From Eubacteriales Family XIII. Incertae Sedis bacterium (GTDB taxonomy: Bacteria; Bacillota; Clostridia; Peptostreptococcales; Anaerovoracaceae): a stretch of 7,203 nt of DNA. Position 1 is the first letter of the stretch, and each line of letters begins with the position of its first letter. Under the pieces are notes generated by a model. It worked only from the letters and a program-made list of their open reading frames with translations, was not told where the DNA came from and searched no databases. This document shows positions 1 to 6,925 of the stretch, one piece after another. The DNA is taken from NCBI GenBank assembly GCA_031287295.1, contig JAITTH010000056.1, positions 1 through 7,203 on the forward strand, written 5' to 3'. The position numbers and the translations under genes were made by a program.

Positions 1-1180
1 GCACATCCTCTAAAAAAACGACCTTGCCTTTGCGGGTAGACATGACCCCATCTTCCATGCTCACCAAACCAAACGGAATATGCACACAATCATCTGCCCA
101 ATCATATCCCATGAGTTTCAGCACACGGAACCACTGCTGAAAATGCAGATTCTGCTGGGCAGCAACAATGTAAAGGTTCTTTTCAAATGCGTAGGTCTCT
201 TTTCGATAAATTGCCGCCGCAATGTCACGGGTGATGTAGAGCGTGGACCCATCCGATTTTTTAATCAATGCCGGTGGCATGCCGTATTCTTCCAGATTGA
301 CGATCTGTGCGCCATCGGACTCCAACAAAACGCCCTTTTTCGTGAGTTCATCCACAACACGATCCATTTTGTCTGAATAAAAACTCTCTCCCGCGTAAGA
401 ATCGAATTCGATGTCGAGCATCTTATAGACACGTCCGAATTCCGCAAGGCTTTCTTCACGGAACCACTGCCATAGTGCTTGTTCTTCCGCGCATCCGCTT
501 TCAAGTTTCGAAAAGGCTTCACGCGCCTCCTCTTCCAATGAGGCATTCGTCTCCGCTTCTTCGTGAAAACGCGTATAGTAGGAAAGAAGGCTTGCAATCG
601 GTGCCTGCTTTACCTCTTCTTCACTGCCCCAACGGCGGTAAGCAACGATCATCTTCCCAAACTGTGTGCCATAGTCGCCCACATGGTTGATACGAAGTGT
701 TTCGTATCCTAAAAAATTGTAGATTTTTTCAATTGAATTTCCGATGACTGTACTGCGGATGTGCCCGATATGAAAAGGCTTTGCGATGTTTGGGGAGCTA
801 AACTCCACAATGACACGATTGCCGGCGCCTACGTCACTGCGTCCGAATGCCTCGCCCTGCTTGAGGATTTCCGAAACAACGGCCTCGGCAAACACATTTC
901 GTTTCAAGAAGAAGTTCAGGTATGCGTTTTCCGCAACGACACGATCGATGAAATCTGCCTGAAGTCCGGAAGATTCCGTGAGCTCGCCTGCGATGACCGC
1001 AGGTGCTTTTCTCAGTGCCTTTGACAACCGAAAACAAGGAAAGGCATAATCGCCCTTTGTCGCATCCGGCGGACATTCCATAAGATCAAAGACATCTGTC
1101 TCTGAAAGTTCTGCCTGTTCGATCAGGGGAAGCGAGGCCAGAACCGCCGCAATTTCCCGTTTGAAGTCCCTCAATTTCAC
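1..1180 (-). CDS. argS: Arginyl-tRNA synthetase, N-terminal 393 residues (partial, 3' end outside window)
   Basis: ArgRS is a class I synthetase that charges tRNA-Arg in the cytoplasm and, unusually, needs tRNA for amino acid activation. Reading from GTG 1180 gives an open frame to the window edge, starting VKLRDFKREIAAVLASL. The N-terminal tRNA-recognition domain spans about 1-115 (GDYAFPCFRLSKALRK at 43-58). The Rossmann core begins with VEFSSPNIAKPFHIGHIRSTVIG, whose signature HIGH is at 137-140. HVGDYGTQFG follows at 166-175, and SDGSTLYITRDIAAAIYR at 309-326. The KMSKS equivalent is MSTRKGKVV at 380-388, the relaxed form usual in this family. Bacterial ArgRS is about 550-590 aa, so roughly the last 160-200 residues, the DALR anticodon-binding domain, are off the window. 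No frameshift is seen. The GTG start is supported by the upstream in-frame TAA and the ribosome site. Confidence 0.96.
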   Translation of the reverse strand, partial: MKLRDFKREIAAVLASLPLIEQAELSETDVFDLMECPPDATKGDYAFPCFRLSKALRKAPAVIAGELTESSGLQADFIDRVVAENAYLNFFLKRNVFAEAVVSEILKQGEAFGRSDVGAGNRVIVEFSSPNIAKPFHIGHIRSTVIGNSIEKIYNFLGYETLRINHVGDYGTQFGKMIVAYRRWGSEEEVKQAPIASLLSYYTRFHEEAETNASLEEEAREAFSKLESGCAEEQALWQWFREESLAEFGRVYKMLDIEFDSYAGESFYSDKMDRVVDELTKKGVLLESDGAQIVNLEEYGMPPALIKKSDGSTLYITRDIAAAIYRKETYAFEKNLYIVAAQQNLHFQQWFRVLKLMGYDWADDCVHIPFGLVSMEDGVMSTRKGKVVFLEDV

Positions 1181-1184
1181 ACTA

Positions 1185-1191
1185 CTCCCTT
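1185..1191 (-). promoter_or_regulatory. Shine-Dalgarno of argS
   Basis: The minus strand reads AAGGGAG, then TAGT, then GTG 1180-1178. AAGG is 7 nt and GGAG 4 nt from the start. An in-frame TAA at 1192-1190 overlaps this site, so no longer start is possible and GTG is the first usable codon. Confidence 0.75.
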
Positions 1192-1198
1192 AGCTTCA

Positions 1199-1262
1199 AC
1201 GCTTGTTTTCCCAAGATATAGATTGTGATATTTTATCATCAACATGCCCGGCAAACAAGCGT
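1199..1262. repeat. 10-bp perfect inverted repeat flanking the argS promoter
   Basis: The arms are ACGCTTGTTT (1199-1208) and AAACAAGCGT (1253-1262), perfect complements separated by 44 bases. The upstream arm, in argS direction, contains the -35 hexamer; the other lies in the predicted 5' leader. Such a layout could hold two operator half-sites or bind one regulator twice. By rough count, a 10-bp match at this spacing has a fair chance of arising somewhere in 7 kb, so the location is what makes it notable. Confidence 0.4.
1230..1258 (-). promoter_or_regulatory. Candidate extended -10 promoter for argS
   Basis: The 130 nt between mutS2 and argS hold a minus-strand TGATAAAAT, that is TG-n plus TAAAAT (-10 at 1235-1230, 5 of 6 to TATAAT). 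TTGTTT (1258-1253, 3 of 6 to TTGACA) sits exactly 17 bases upstream. The extended TG can make up for the weak -35. Initiation near 1222 would give a leader of about 42 nt, too short for a T-box. It implies argS is its own transcription unit or has an extra start. Confidence 0.6.
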
Positions 1263-1310
1263 GAGCGTTTGGATGGACGCCCTTCAAGTCGGATTCGGGG
1301 GCATCGGTTT

Positions 1311-3734
1311 TTATTTTTTGAGCCGTACGATGGTTGCACCATCGCCACCTTCGCCCGGACCGCCGGGGCGGACAGCTTCGACATTTCGGTGCGCACGAAA
1401 CATCCTGCGAAGTCCATCGCGCAAAATGCCTTCGCCTCTTCCGTGGACGACACTTACTTCGTGAAGCCCCGCCAATACCGCATCGTCCAAATACTTCTCG
1501 ACAAGCATCTTTGCCGTATCTAAATCTTCTCCGATGACATTGATGGATGTCGAAACGGACTCGGTTTTGCTGCGAAGAAAACCACCTGCCGTACCACCGA
1601 ATTTCTTGTTATCAACCTTGCTTGTTTTTTTCTCAATCATAGAAAGATTGCTCACTGCCGTAAAAAGCTTCATGCTTCCGACAAGCACTTGAACTTGACC
1701 TTTCGAATTCGGAGCGGTTATGACTTCGCCTTCCTGGTCGCTATGGAGCAGTCTCACGCACTGACCAGGTGTAAAGTCTTTTGGCTTTACAGACTGCACT
1801 GCCTGTTTTTTTGCTTTTCCTTTTTCGCCATCCACGCGCGCATAATCGTCTTTGAGGGCCGATAGCATTTTGCGATTCTCATCGAGCAAATGGTAAAATC
1901 CACCTCGGCTTGCCGTAGATTCGCCTTCTTTATGTGCCGCCATCTCGCGTGCATCGTCGAGCAATGCCTTTAACTCTTCACGGACAATCTGTGTATATTC
2001 TTCAACTTCTTCAATTTTTTCCTGGGCTTTTTCTTTTGTTTTTTCGAGAATCTTTTCGCGCTGACCCTCGAATGCCTCGAGGCGTTCTTCAAACGCGCTT
2101 TCCCGTTTCTTTACGTCCTCGAGAAGCTCGGCTGCGGCAGTTCTGTCGGACTGCGCAGAGATTCTATCGGCTTCCACCTGCCCGATGACGTTTTCAAACG
2201 CAAGGCTTCCTTCATCCATTTGTTCGCGTGCCCTTGCAATGATTTCTTCGCCAAGTCCGAGCTTCGCAGAAATCTCAAATGCGTTTGAACGTCCCGGCGT
2301 GCCTACAATGAGGCGAAATGTCGGAGAAAGTGTTTCGAGATCGAATTCCATCGACGCGTTTTCTACACCTTCGGATGCGATGGCATATTTTTTCAATTCC
2401 GTGTAATGCGTCGTCGCCAGAACAAGGCAGCCACGCGCCTGAAACGCTTCCAGAATGGCGATTGCGAGAGCCGCGCCCTCCGTCGGGTCGGTACCTGCAC
2501 CCAGTTCATCGAGCAACACGATGCTGTCCGAATCGGAATCCGCAAAAATCTCCACCAGATTTCTCATGTGCGAAGAAAACGTTGAAAGGCTCTGCTCTAT
2601 GCTCTGCTCGTCGCCGATATCCGCACACACACGCCGCATCAGAGGAATCTCGACACTGTCTGCGGGCAGATGAAGCCCCGCCTGCGCCATGAGAAGGAAG
2701 AGCCCGACGGTTTTAAGGGTAACGGTTTTCCCTCCCGTGTTCGGTCCGGTGATGACCATCACTGAAAAGCGTTCGCCAAGATCCAAACTGATGGGTACCA
2801 CTTTTTCCGGATCGATGAGCGGATGGCGTCCGGCTTTGATTCGTAGAATGCGATTTTCGTTAAGCTTGGGCAATACGGCATCCATATCACAGGCAAGCTG
2901 CCCTTTGGCAAAAATGAAATCGAGCTTCGTGAGCATGTCTTGGTTGAGTCGCATGTTGTGCGCATAGGCACCGACCTCGGCAGAAAACGCCGCGAGAATG
3001 CGTTGGATTTCCTTCTCTTCTTCCATTTCGAGCTCGCGCAGCTTATTGTTTGCTTCGACAACAGCCTGAGGCTCGATGAAGAGGGTCGCGCCACCCTTGC
3101 TTTGATCGTGAATGATGCCCGAAAAGCGCGCACGATACGCCTGCTTTACCGGGACGCAGTAGCGACCATCCCGAAGGGTGATGAGTTGGTCTTGAAGCAT
3201 GTCTTTGTAAGCGTTTGATGTGACGATGCGATTCAATCGTTCGCGAATTTGCTCGTTTTGCAATGCGATGTTGCGCCGAATGCTCTTCAATGCCGTACTG
3301 GCGGTGTCCGCCATTTCGGTTTCGCTGATGATGGTTCTATGAATGCGCAGAGCAAGAGATTCTACAGATTCGATCACGGAAACAATGTCCCGAATGTGTG
3401 GAATTTCCGGCATGTCCGAAGAGAGGTATTTTTGAACAGAGGCGCATATTTCCAGATGTCGAGCGACATCGAGTAGTTCTGCAAAGGTTAGCACGCCTCC
3501 CTTTTCCGCATGAATCACCGCCTTGCGGATATCACCGAAATCGCCCATCGGCAGACGTCCTTTGCGCAGAATCACGTGAACCGCTTCGGAAGTTTCCGCA
3601 AGCCGTTCACGAACCAGAGAAATCTCGCCGGTATAAAAAAGCGACAGCGCATCTTCACGCGCCAATTGAGAGACGGTTCGGTCTGCAAGCAGTTGCTTGA
3701 CCTTATTGAATTCTAAGATGTCGGAGGTCTTCAA
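1311..3734 (-). CDS. mutS2: MutS2 family ATPase with Smr domain, complete (807 aa, TTG start)
   Basis: MutS2 is a MutS paralogue lacking the mismatch-recognition domain. Family members bind branched DNA and limit recombination, and in Bacillus act on collided ribosomes. Visible parts: MutS core and lever helices about 1-300; ABC ATPase about 315-500 with Walker A GPNTGGKT (330-337), signature-type loop STFSSHM (384-390), Walker B and D-loop LLDELGAGTDP (407-417) and His-switch TTHYTEL (441-447); charged coiled coil about 505-600; KOW-like segment about 655-700; Smr domain about 728-807 with HGRGEG (764-769) and GEGGDGATIV (794-803). Length is close to normal (Bacillus about 785). Start: an in-frame TGA lies 9 nt upstream and no ATG or GTG precedes the conserved LEFNKVK, so TTG 3734-3732 is the only plausible start in this frame. 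Odd point: the LDLR motif at the head of Smr reads INVIG (731-735). No terminator is evident after the TAA. Confidence 0.95.
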   Translation of the reverse strand: MKTSDILEFNKVKQLLADRTVSQLAREDALSLFYTGEISLVRERLAETSEAVHVILRKGRLPMGDFGDIRKAVIHAEKGGVLTFAELLDVARHLEICASVQKYLSSDMPEIPHIRDIVSVIESVESLALRIHRTIISETEMADTASTALKSIRRNIALQNEQIRERLNRIVTSNAYKDMLQDQLITLRDGRYCVPVKQAYRARFSGIIHDQSKGGATLFIEPQAVVEANNKLRELEMEEEKEIQRILAAFSAEVGAYAHNMRLNQDMLTKLDFIFAKGQLACDMDAVLPKLNENRILRIKAGRHPLIDPEKVVPISLDLGERFSVMVITGPNTGGKTVTLKTVGLFLLMAQAGLHLPADSVEIPLMRRVCADIGDEQSIEQSLSTFSSHMRNLVEIFADSDSDSIVLLDELGAGTDPTEGAALAIAILEAFQARGCLVLATTHYTELKKYAIASEGVENASMEFDLETLSPTFRLIVGTPGRSNAFEISAKLGLGEEIIARAREQMDEGSLAFENVIGQVEADRISAQSDRTAAAELLEDVKKRESAFEERLEAFEGQREKILEKTKEKAQEKIEEVEEYTQIVREELKALLDDAREMAAHKEGESTASRGGFYHLLDENRKMLSALKDDYARVDGEKGKAKKQAVQSVKPKDFTPGQCVRLLHSDQEGEVITAPNSKGQVQVLVGSMKLFTAVSNLSMIEKKTSKVDNKKFGGTAGGFLRSKTESVSTSINVIGEDLDTAKMLVEKYLDDAVLAGLHEVSVVHGRGEGILRDGLRRMFRAHRNVEAVRPGGPGEGGDGATIVRLKK

Positions 3735-3746
3735 AAAACATCATCC
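3732..3746 (-). other. zapA stop / mutS2 start junction with a six-T run
   Basis: On the minus strand the junction reads GGA TGA TGT TTT TTG AAG in zapA frame. TGA ends zapA, and the TTG two codons later begins mutS2 in the same frame. GGA at 3746-3744 lies 9 nt before the TTG and may serve as a weak ribosome site. Two overlapping ATG codons (3744-3742 and 3741-3739) straddle the zapA stop, but they are one base out of frame with mutS2. Removing one T from the run would join them to mutS2 and give MMFLKTSDILEF. Confidence 0.7.
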
Positions 3747-4361
3747 GTCCAGTTTGCGCAATCGATCGAGCTCACCTTTTAGTTGGATGTTTTCCATTTG
3801 CAGCTCTAAGTAATTGCCTTCCAGCTCCTTATAGGTATCTTCGAGTTTTTGATTTTGAACATCTGAAATCGCTTCGCTCTCTTCGCGTGCTTTCAGTTTC
3901 TGTGCGATGCCCGCCATACGACTCTCCAAATCGGCAATTTTTTCATCTTTTGCCACGGTCGCCTTGAGCAAGTTGTCGTTCTCAATTGCTTTCTCGTTCA
4001 GGCGCTCTTGCAGTTTATCTTTTTCGGCAAGTGCCTTTGCTGTATCTTCTTTGTACTGCAAGAAGTTTTTCTTTGCTTCTTCCCAGAGTTGCGTATAATG
4101 CGAAATATCCTTCTCCATCTGCTCGAGTTCTTTGCCGTTTGCTTCATGCTTTTCCATGTAAGTATAAAGCTCGTCGGAGATGTTTAGGGCGGAAAGCACC
4201 GCGATGTCCGTGGGCGAACTATCGACGAGACCTTTTGCGAGCGTGTGCATCACTTCGTCTACGTGGGCGGAAATCTTCACGATATAGTCGCGAGGCTTCT
4301 CCCCGGAAATCGTGTACTCCTTTTTATAGATCTTTACGGTCGCTTTTATGGGATCGCTCAT
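3741..4361 (-). CDS. zapA: ZapA-like cell division protein with long C-terminal coiled coil (206 aa)
   Basis: ZapA binds FtsZ at midcell and bundles its filaments. The first ~95 residues match the family: a short beta part (ATVKIYKKEYTISGEKPRDYIVKISAHVDEVM), then the helix with the hallmark DIAVLSALNISDELY (about 52-66), which leads into the dimer coiled coil. Typical ZapA proteins are about 85-110 aa. Here residues ~70-203 continue as a charged Lys/Glu/Leu heptad-like helix with no Pro and only two Gly, so it is probably one long rod. There is no signal peptide or membrane segment, so it is cytoplasmic. Position after pheT and before mutS2 matches Bacillus zapA (yshA). The stop is TGA, only 6 nt from the mutS2 start and in the same frame, so translation of the two is probably coupled. 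The ZapA call is solid for the N-terminus. The function of the tail is unknown; it might replace the partner role that ZapB plays in E. coli, which is speculation. Confidence 0.85.
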   Translation of the reverse strand: MSDPIKATVKIYKKEYTISGEKPRDYIVKISAHVDEVMHTLAKGLVDSSPTDIAVLSALNISDELYTYMEKHEANGKELEQMEKDISHYTQLWEEAKKNFLQYKEDTAKALAEKDKLQERLNEKAIENDNLLKATVAKDEKIADLESRMAGIAQKLKAREESEAISDVQNQKLEDTYKELEGNYLELQMENIQLKGELDRLRKLDG

Positions 4362-4367
4362 AATCGG

Positions 4368-4374
4368 CTCCTTT
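4368..4374 (-). promoter_or_regulatory. Shine-Dalgarno of zapA
   Basis: The minus strand reads AAAGGAG, then 6 nt, then ATG 4361-4359. This strong site fixes the zapA start and indicates good translation of the gene independent of pheT, whose stop is 93 nt upstream. Confidence 0.85.
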
Positions 4375-4397
4375 GAATCGTTTCGGTTCTTTCTACC

Positions 4398-4425
4398 ATT
4401 ATACTCATTTTATTCTCTTTTTGAA
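4398..4425 (-). promoter_or_regulatory. Candidate sigma-A promoter for zapA-mutS2
   Basis: In the 93-nt gap between pheT and zapA the minus strand carries a perfect TATAAT (4403-4398). TTCAAA (4425-4420, 4 of 6 to TTGACA) lies 16 bases upstream. Initiation about 7 bases past the -10 would leave a short leader of roughly 30 nt before the zapA ATG. The gap has no terminator, so zapA and mutS2 could be read both from pheST and from this promoter. The call rests on consensus match and position only. Confidence 0.6.
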
Positions 4426-4454
4426 CACATTCCGAATCTTTCCGCAAGGGTTTT

Positions 4455-6884
4455 CTATAGCTCTCGGAGTGCCGCACCGGTACCTGCTGCCAATGCCGTA
4501 AGGATTTTTTCATGGATCTTTACAACATCTTCGTCTTTCAGGGTTCTGTCTGCTGCCCGATAGACAAGATTAAACGACAGGCTCTTCTTCCCTTCCGGTA
4601 TTTGCGCGCCGCGATACACATCGAACAAACGAATGCTTTCGAGCAATTTCCCGCCGTTTGTCTCGGCGATGCCACAGATGGTTCCAACGGTAACAGCTTC
4701 GTCCGCCAAGAGCGAAATGTCTCGTGTGACAGCGGGATATTTGTCGAGATGCGTATAGCTTCGCGTAAGATTCGCCTCCGCAATCATACGATCCAAATCG
4801 AATTCCCCGGCAACGACGCGTGCGTCAACTTCAAACCTTGACGCAACATCCGGATGGATTTCTCCAAACAGACCGATGGATACCGGTCCGCCTTGTTTTG
4901 AATCGATGGATACGGCGGCACATCTTCCGGGGTGATAGGTTTTTGCATCGGTTACCGCCTCATACTTCACATCTTTGAATCCCAATCTGGAAAACAGCAG
5001 AGACAAGACGCCTTTCAGCGCAAAGAAATCCCATCCCTCCCCATAGGCACCGAGAGAGAGGGAGAATCGTTCTTCTGCGAGTCCTCCTTCGTCTGCTTTT
5101 CGGAAGGTATTTCCGATTTCAAAAAGTGCCGCTTCTGCATTGCTCTTTTTCGCATTTCCTGCAAGCACTTGCAAAAGTCCCGGCATAAGCACGGTACGCA
5201 TAACGCCGTTCTCCTCTCCAAGCGGATTGAGGAGGCGAATAAAATCTCGTTTCGCTGAGTCTGTAGGAAGGTCGAGCAGGTCCACACCGGACGGAGAAAC
5301 AAAACTGTATGTGGTAATTTCCGAAAGCCCGGACGCACACAGGAGCTGCCGGATGGTACCTCGCAACGACCAACTGTTCGACACTTCCGCAGGCACATTA
5401 TCCTTGTGCAAGGTAGTCGAAAGCCTGCCGTAGCCATAGATGCGCGCGATCTCTTCGGTAAAGTCTATTTCTTCACGAAGATCGAGTCGCACAAACGGCA
5501 CGGTACAACGCAAAACACCGTCTGAGGTTTCTAACGATTCAATTTCCAATCTTCTCAAGATTTCTGCAATCTCCGACGTGGACAGGCTCGTGCCCAGAAC
5601 AGCGTTCATACGCGCCGTACGCACCTCTATGCTCTTCTGTTCTGCTTTGACAGGGTAATTGTCCACAACACCGCCAAGGACGCGCCCTGCGCCAATTTGA
5701 GCGATCAGAGCACACACACGGTCGGCAGCCTCGCCGCAAAGTTGCGCCGACACCCCTTTTTCATAACGCATGGATGCCTCGCTGCGAATGCCGATTTTCT
5801 TGGAAGTGCGCCTTATGTTGTCCGCGTTAAAGTTTGCCGCTTCTACGAGAATCATCGGGGTATCGCTTTCAATTTCTGAAAGAAGTCCACCCATAACGCC
5901 CGCAATAGCCGTCCCTTTTTTTGCATCTTTGATGAGCAAAGTGTCCGAAGAAAGCACTCTCTCTTGACCATCAAGCGTGGTGAAAAGCTCACCGTCCATC
6001 GCTGTGTCTACAACGATTTCGTTGCCTTCTATTGTACGAATGTCGAAGGCATGAATGGGATGTCCATATTCCAGCATGACATAGTTTGTAATGTCTACGA
6101 TGTTGTTAATCGGACGCATCCCCGCAAACATGAGCCTACGTTGCAGCCACCATGGGCTTTCTTCTATGCGAATGTCTTTTGCAACGCGCCCTATATAGCG
6201 ATTGCAAAGTTCCGGCTTGTTGATGCTGATCTTGATATGGTTGCTCGCCGTATCGCTGTCGTCTTCATCGGCAATCTTCACATTCGGATATTGTAACGTT
6301 CCTCCGAATGTCGCGACCACTTCACGTGCCATGCCTACAATAGACAGGCAGTCGGGACGGTTCGGGGTAATCTCGAAGTCGATGACGGTTTCGTCAAGTC
6401 CAAGAGCTTGCACAACATCTTCTCCGATTGTGAAAGCTTCCGGAAGAATCCATATGCCGTCTTTGTGTGCAAGCGGCACCACCTTATCGTCAAATCCAAG
6501 TTCTCCGGGAGAGCAGATCATGCCATGGCTTTCGACGCCACGCAGTTTTCCTTTTTTTATCTTCACCCCGCCCGGGAGGTCGCTGCCATGCAGCGCAACC
6601 GGTACGAATGCGCCCGGTCTAACATTTGGTGCACCGGTAACAATCTGTAAAGGTTTCCCGTCTTCAGATCGGCTGCCCACATCCACCATGCAGACAACCA
6701 GATGGTCGGAGTCTTCATGTGGCGATACGGTTTCGACACGTCCGATGACGACATTTTTAATGTCTGCACCAAAAGTTTCCACCGTTTCGATGTTTGAACC
6801 CGACAGAATCATACCTTCGGCAAGGGCATCCAAACCCACTTCGATATTTGTATATTCGTTTAACCAACTCATTGGGACCTTCAT
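4455..6884 (-). CDS. pheT: Phenylalanyl-tRNA synthetase beta subunit, complete (809 aa)
   Basis: PheT is the tRNA-binding and editing subunit that partners PheS. The length of about 800 aa is normal. It starts MKVPMSWLNEY. An EMAP-II/OB-like tRNA-binding domain spans about 40-150 (IKNVVIGRVETVSPHEDSD, then QIVTGAPNV and LRGVESHGMICSPGELG). The B3/B4 editing domain lies at about 212-370 and contains RPINNIVDITNYVMLEYGHPIHAFD; His278 and Glu348 look like the conserved editing-site residues, by remembered alignment to the E. coli enzyme. A B5 domain lies at about 415-480, followed by the catalytic-like core. An FDX-ACB anticodon-binding domain lies at about 708-809 (YTHLDKYPAVTRDISL). The gene ends in TAG. 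No hairpin plus T-run follows, so read-through into zapA is possible. No frameshift or missing domain is visible. Confidence 0.97.
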   Translation of the reverse strand: MKVPMSWLNEYTNIEVGLDALAEGMILSGSNIETVETFGADIKNVVIGRVETVSPHEDSDHLVVCMVDVGSRSEDGKPLQIVTGAPNVRPGAFVPVALHGSDLPGGVKIKKGKLRGVESHGMICSPGELGFDDKVVPLAHKDGIWILPEAFTIGEDVVQALGLDETVIDFEITPNRPDCLSIVGMAREVVATFGGTLQYPNVKIADEDDSDTASNHIKISINKPELCNRYIGRVAKDIRIEESPWWLQRRLMFAGMRPINNIVDITNYVMLEYGHPIHAFDIRTIEGNEIVVDTAMDGELFTTLDGQERVLSSDTLLIKDAKKGTAIAGVMGGLLSEIESDTPMILVEAANFNADNIRRTSKKIGIRSEASMRYEKGVSAQLCGEAADRVCALIAQIGAGRVLGGVVDNYPVKAEQKSIEVRTARMNAVLGTSLSTSEIAEILRRLEIESLETSDGVLRCTVPFVRLDLREEIDFTEEIARIYGYGRLSTTLHKDNVPAEVSNSWSLRGTIRQLLCASGLSEITTYSFVSPSGVDLLDLPTDSAKRDFIRLLNPLGEENGVMRTVLMPGLLQVLAGNAKKSNAEAALFEIGNTFRKADEGGLAEERFSLSLGAYGEGWDFFALKGVLSLLFSRLGFKDVKYEAVTDAKTYHPGRCAAVSIDSKQGGPVSIGLFGEIHPDVASRFEVDARVVAGEFDLDRMIAEANLTRSYTHLDKYPAVTRDISLLADEAVTVGTICGIAETNGGKLLESIRLFDVYRGAQIPEGKKSLSFNLVYRAADRTLKDEDVVKIHEKILTALAAGTGAALREL

Positions 6885-6892
6885 GAAAGTTT

Positions 6893-6897
6893 CCTCC
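6893..6897 (-). promoter_or_regulatory. Shine-Dalgarno that sets the pheT start
   Basis: On the minus strand GGAGG lies 8 nt before ATG 6884-6882. This decides between two starts. An in-frame TTG at 6929 overlaps the pheS stop and would add 15 residues, but the ATG has the strong ribosome site and gives the family-typical N-terminus MKVPMSWLNEY. Confidence 0.9.
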
Positions 6898-6925
6898 GTA
6901 ACACGATTTAGAGCGCTATCTTCTA

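Noticed and set aside
1181..1230. T-box or other riboswitch leader before argS
   Set aside because: The predicted leader is only about 42 nt and lacks a T-box sequence or terminator hairpin.
1263..1310. Possible terminator after mutS2
   Set aside because: A weak GGGCGT/ACGCTC stem with one G-U pair can be drawn, but no T-run follows on the minus strand, so it is not an intrinsic terminator.
1203..1523. 106-aa plus-strand frame across the mutS2-argS gap and the mutS2 3' end
   Set aside because: More than half is antisense to the conserved Smr domain, the remainder covers the predicted argS promoter, and the protein resembles nothing I know.
4404..4454. Possible terminator after pheT
   Set aside because: No stem longer than about four pairs and no T-run on the minus strand; the A/T-rich part is better explained by the zapA promoter.
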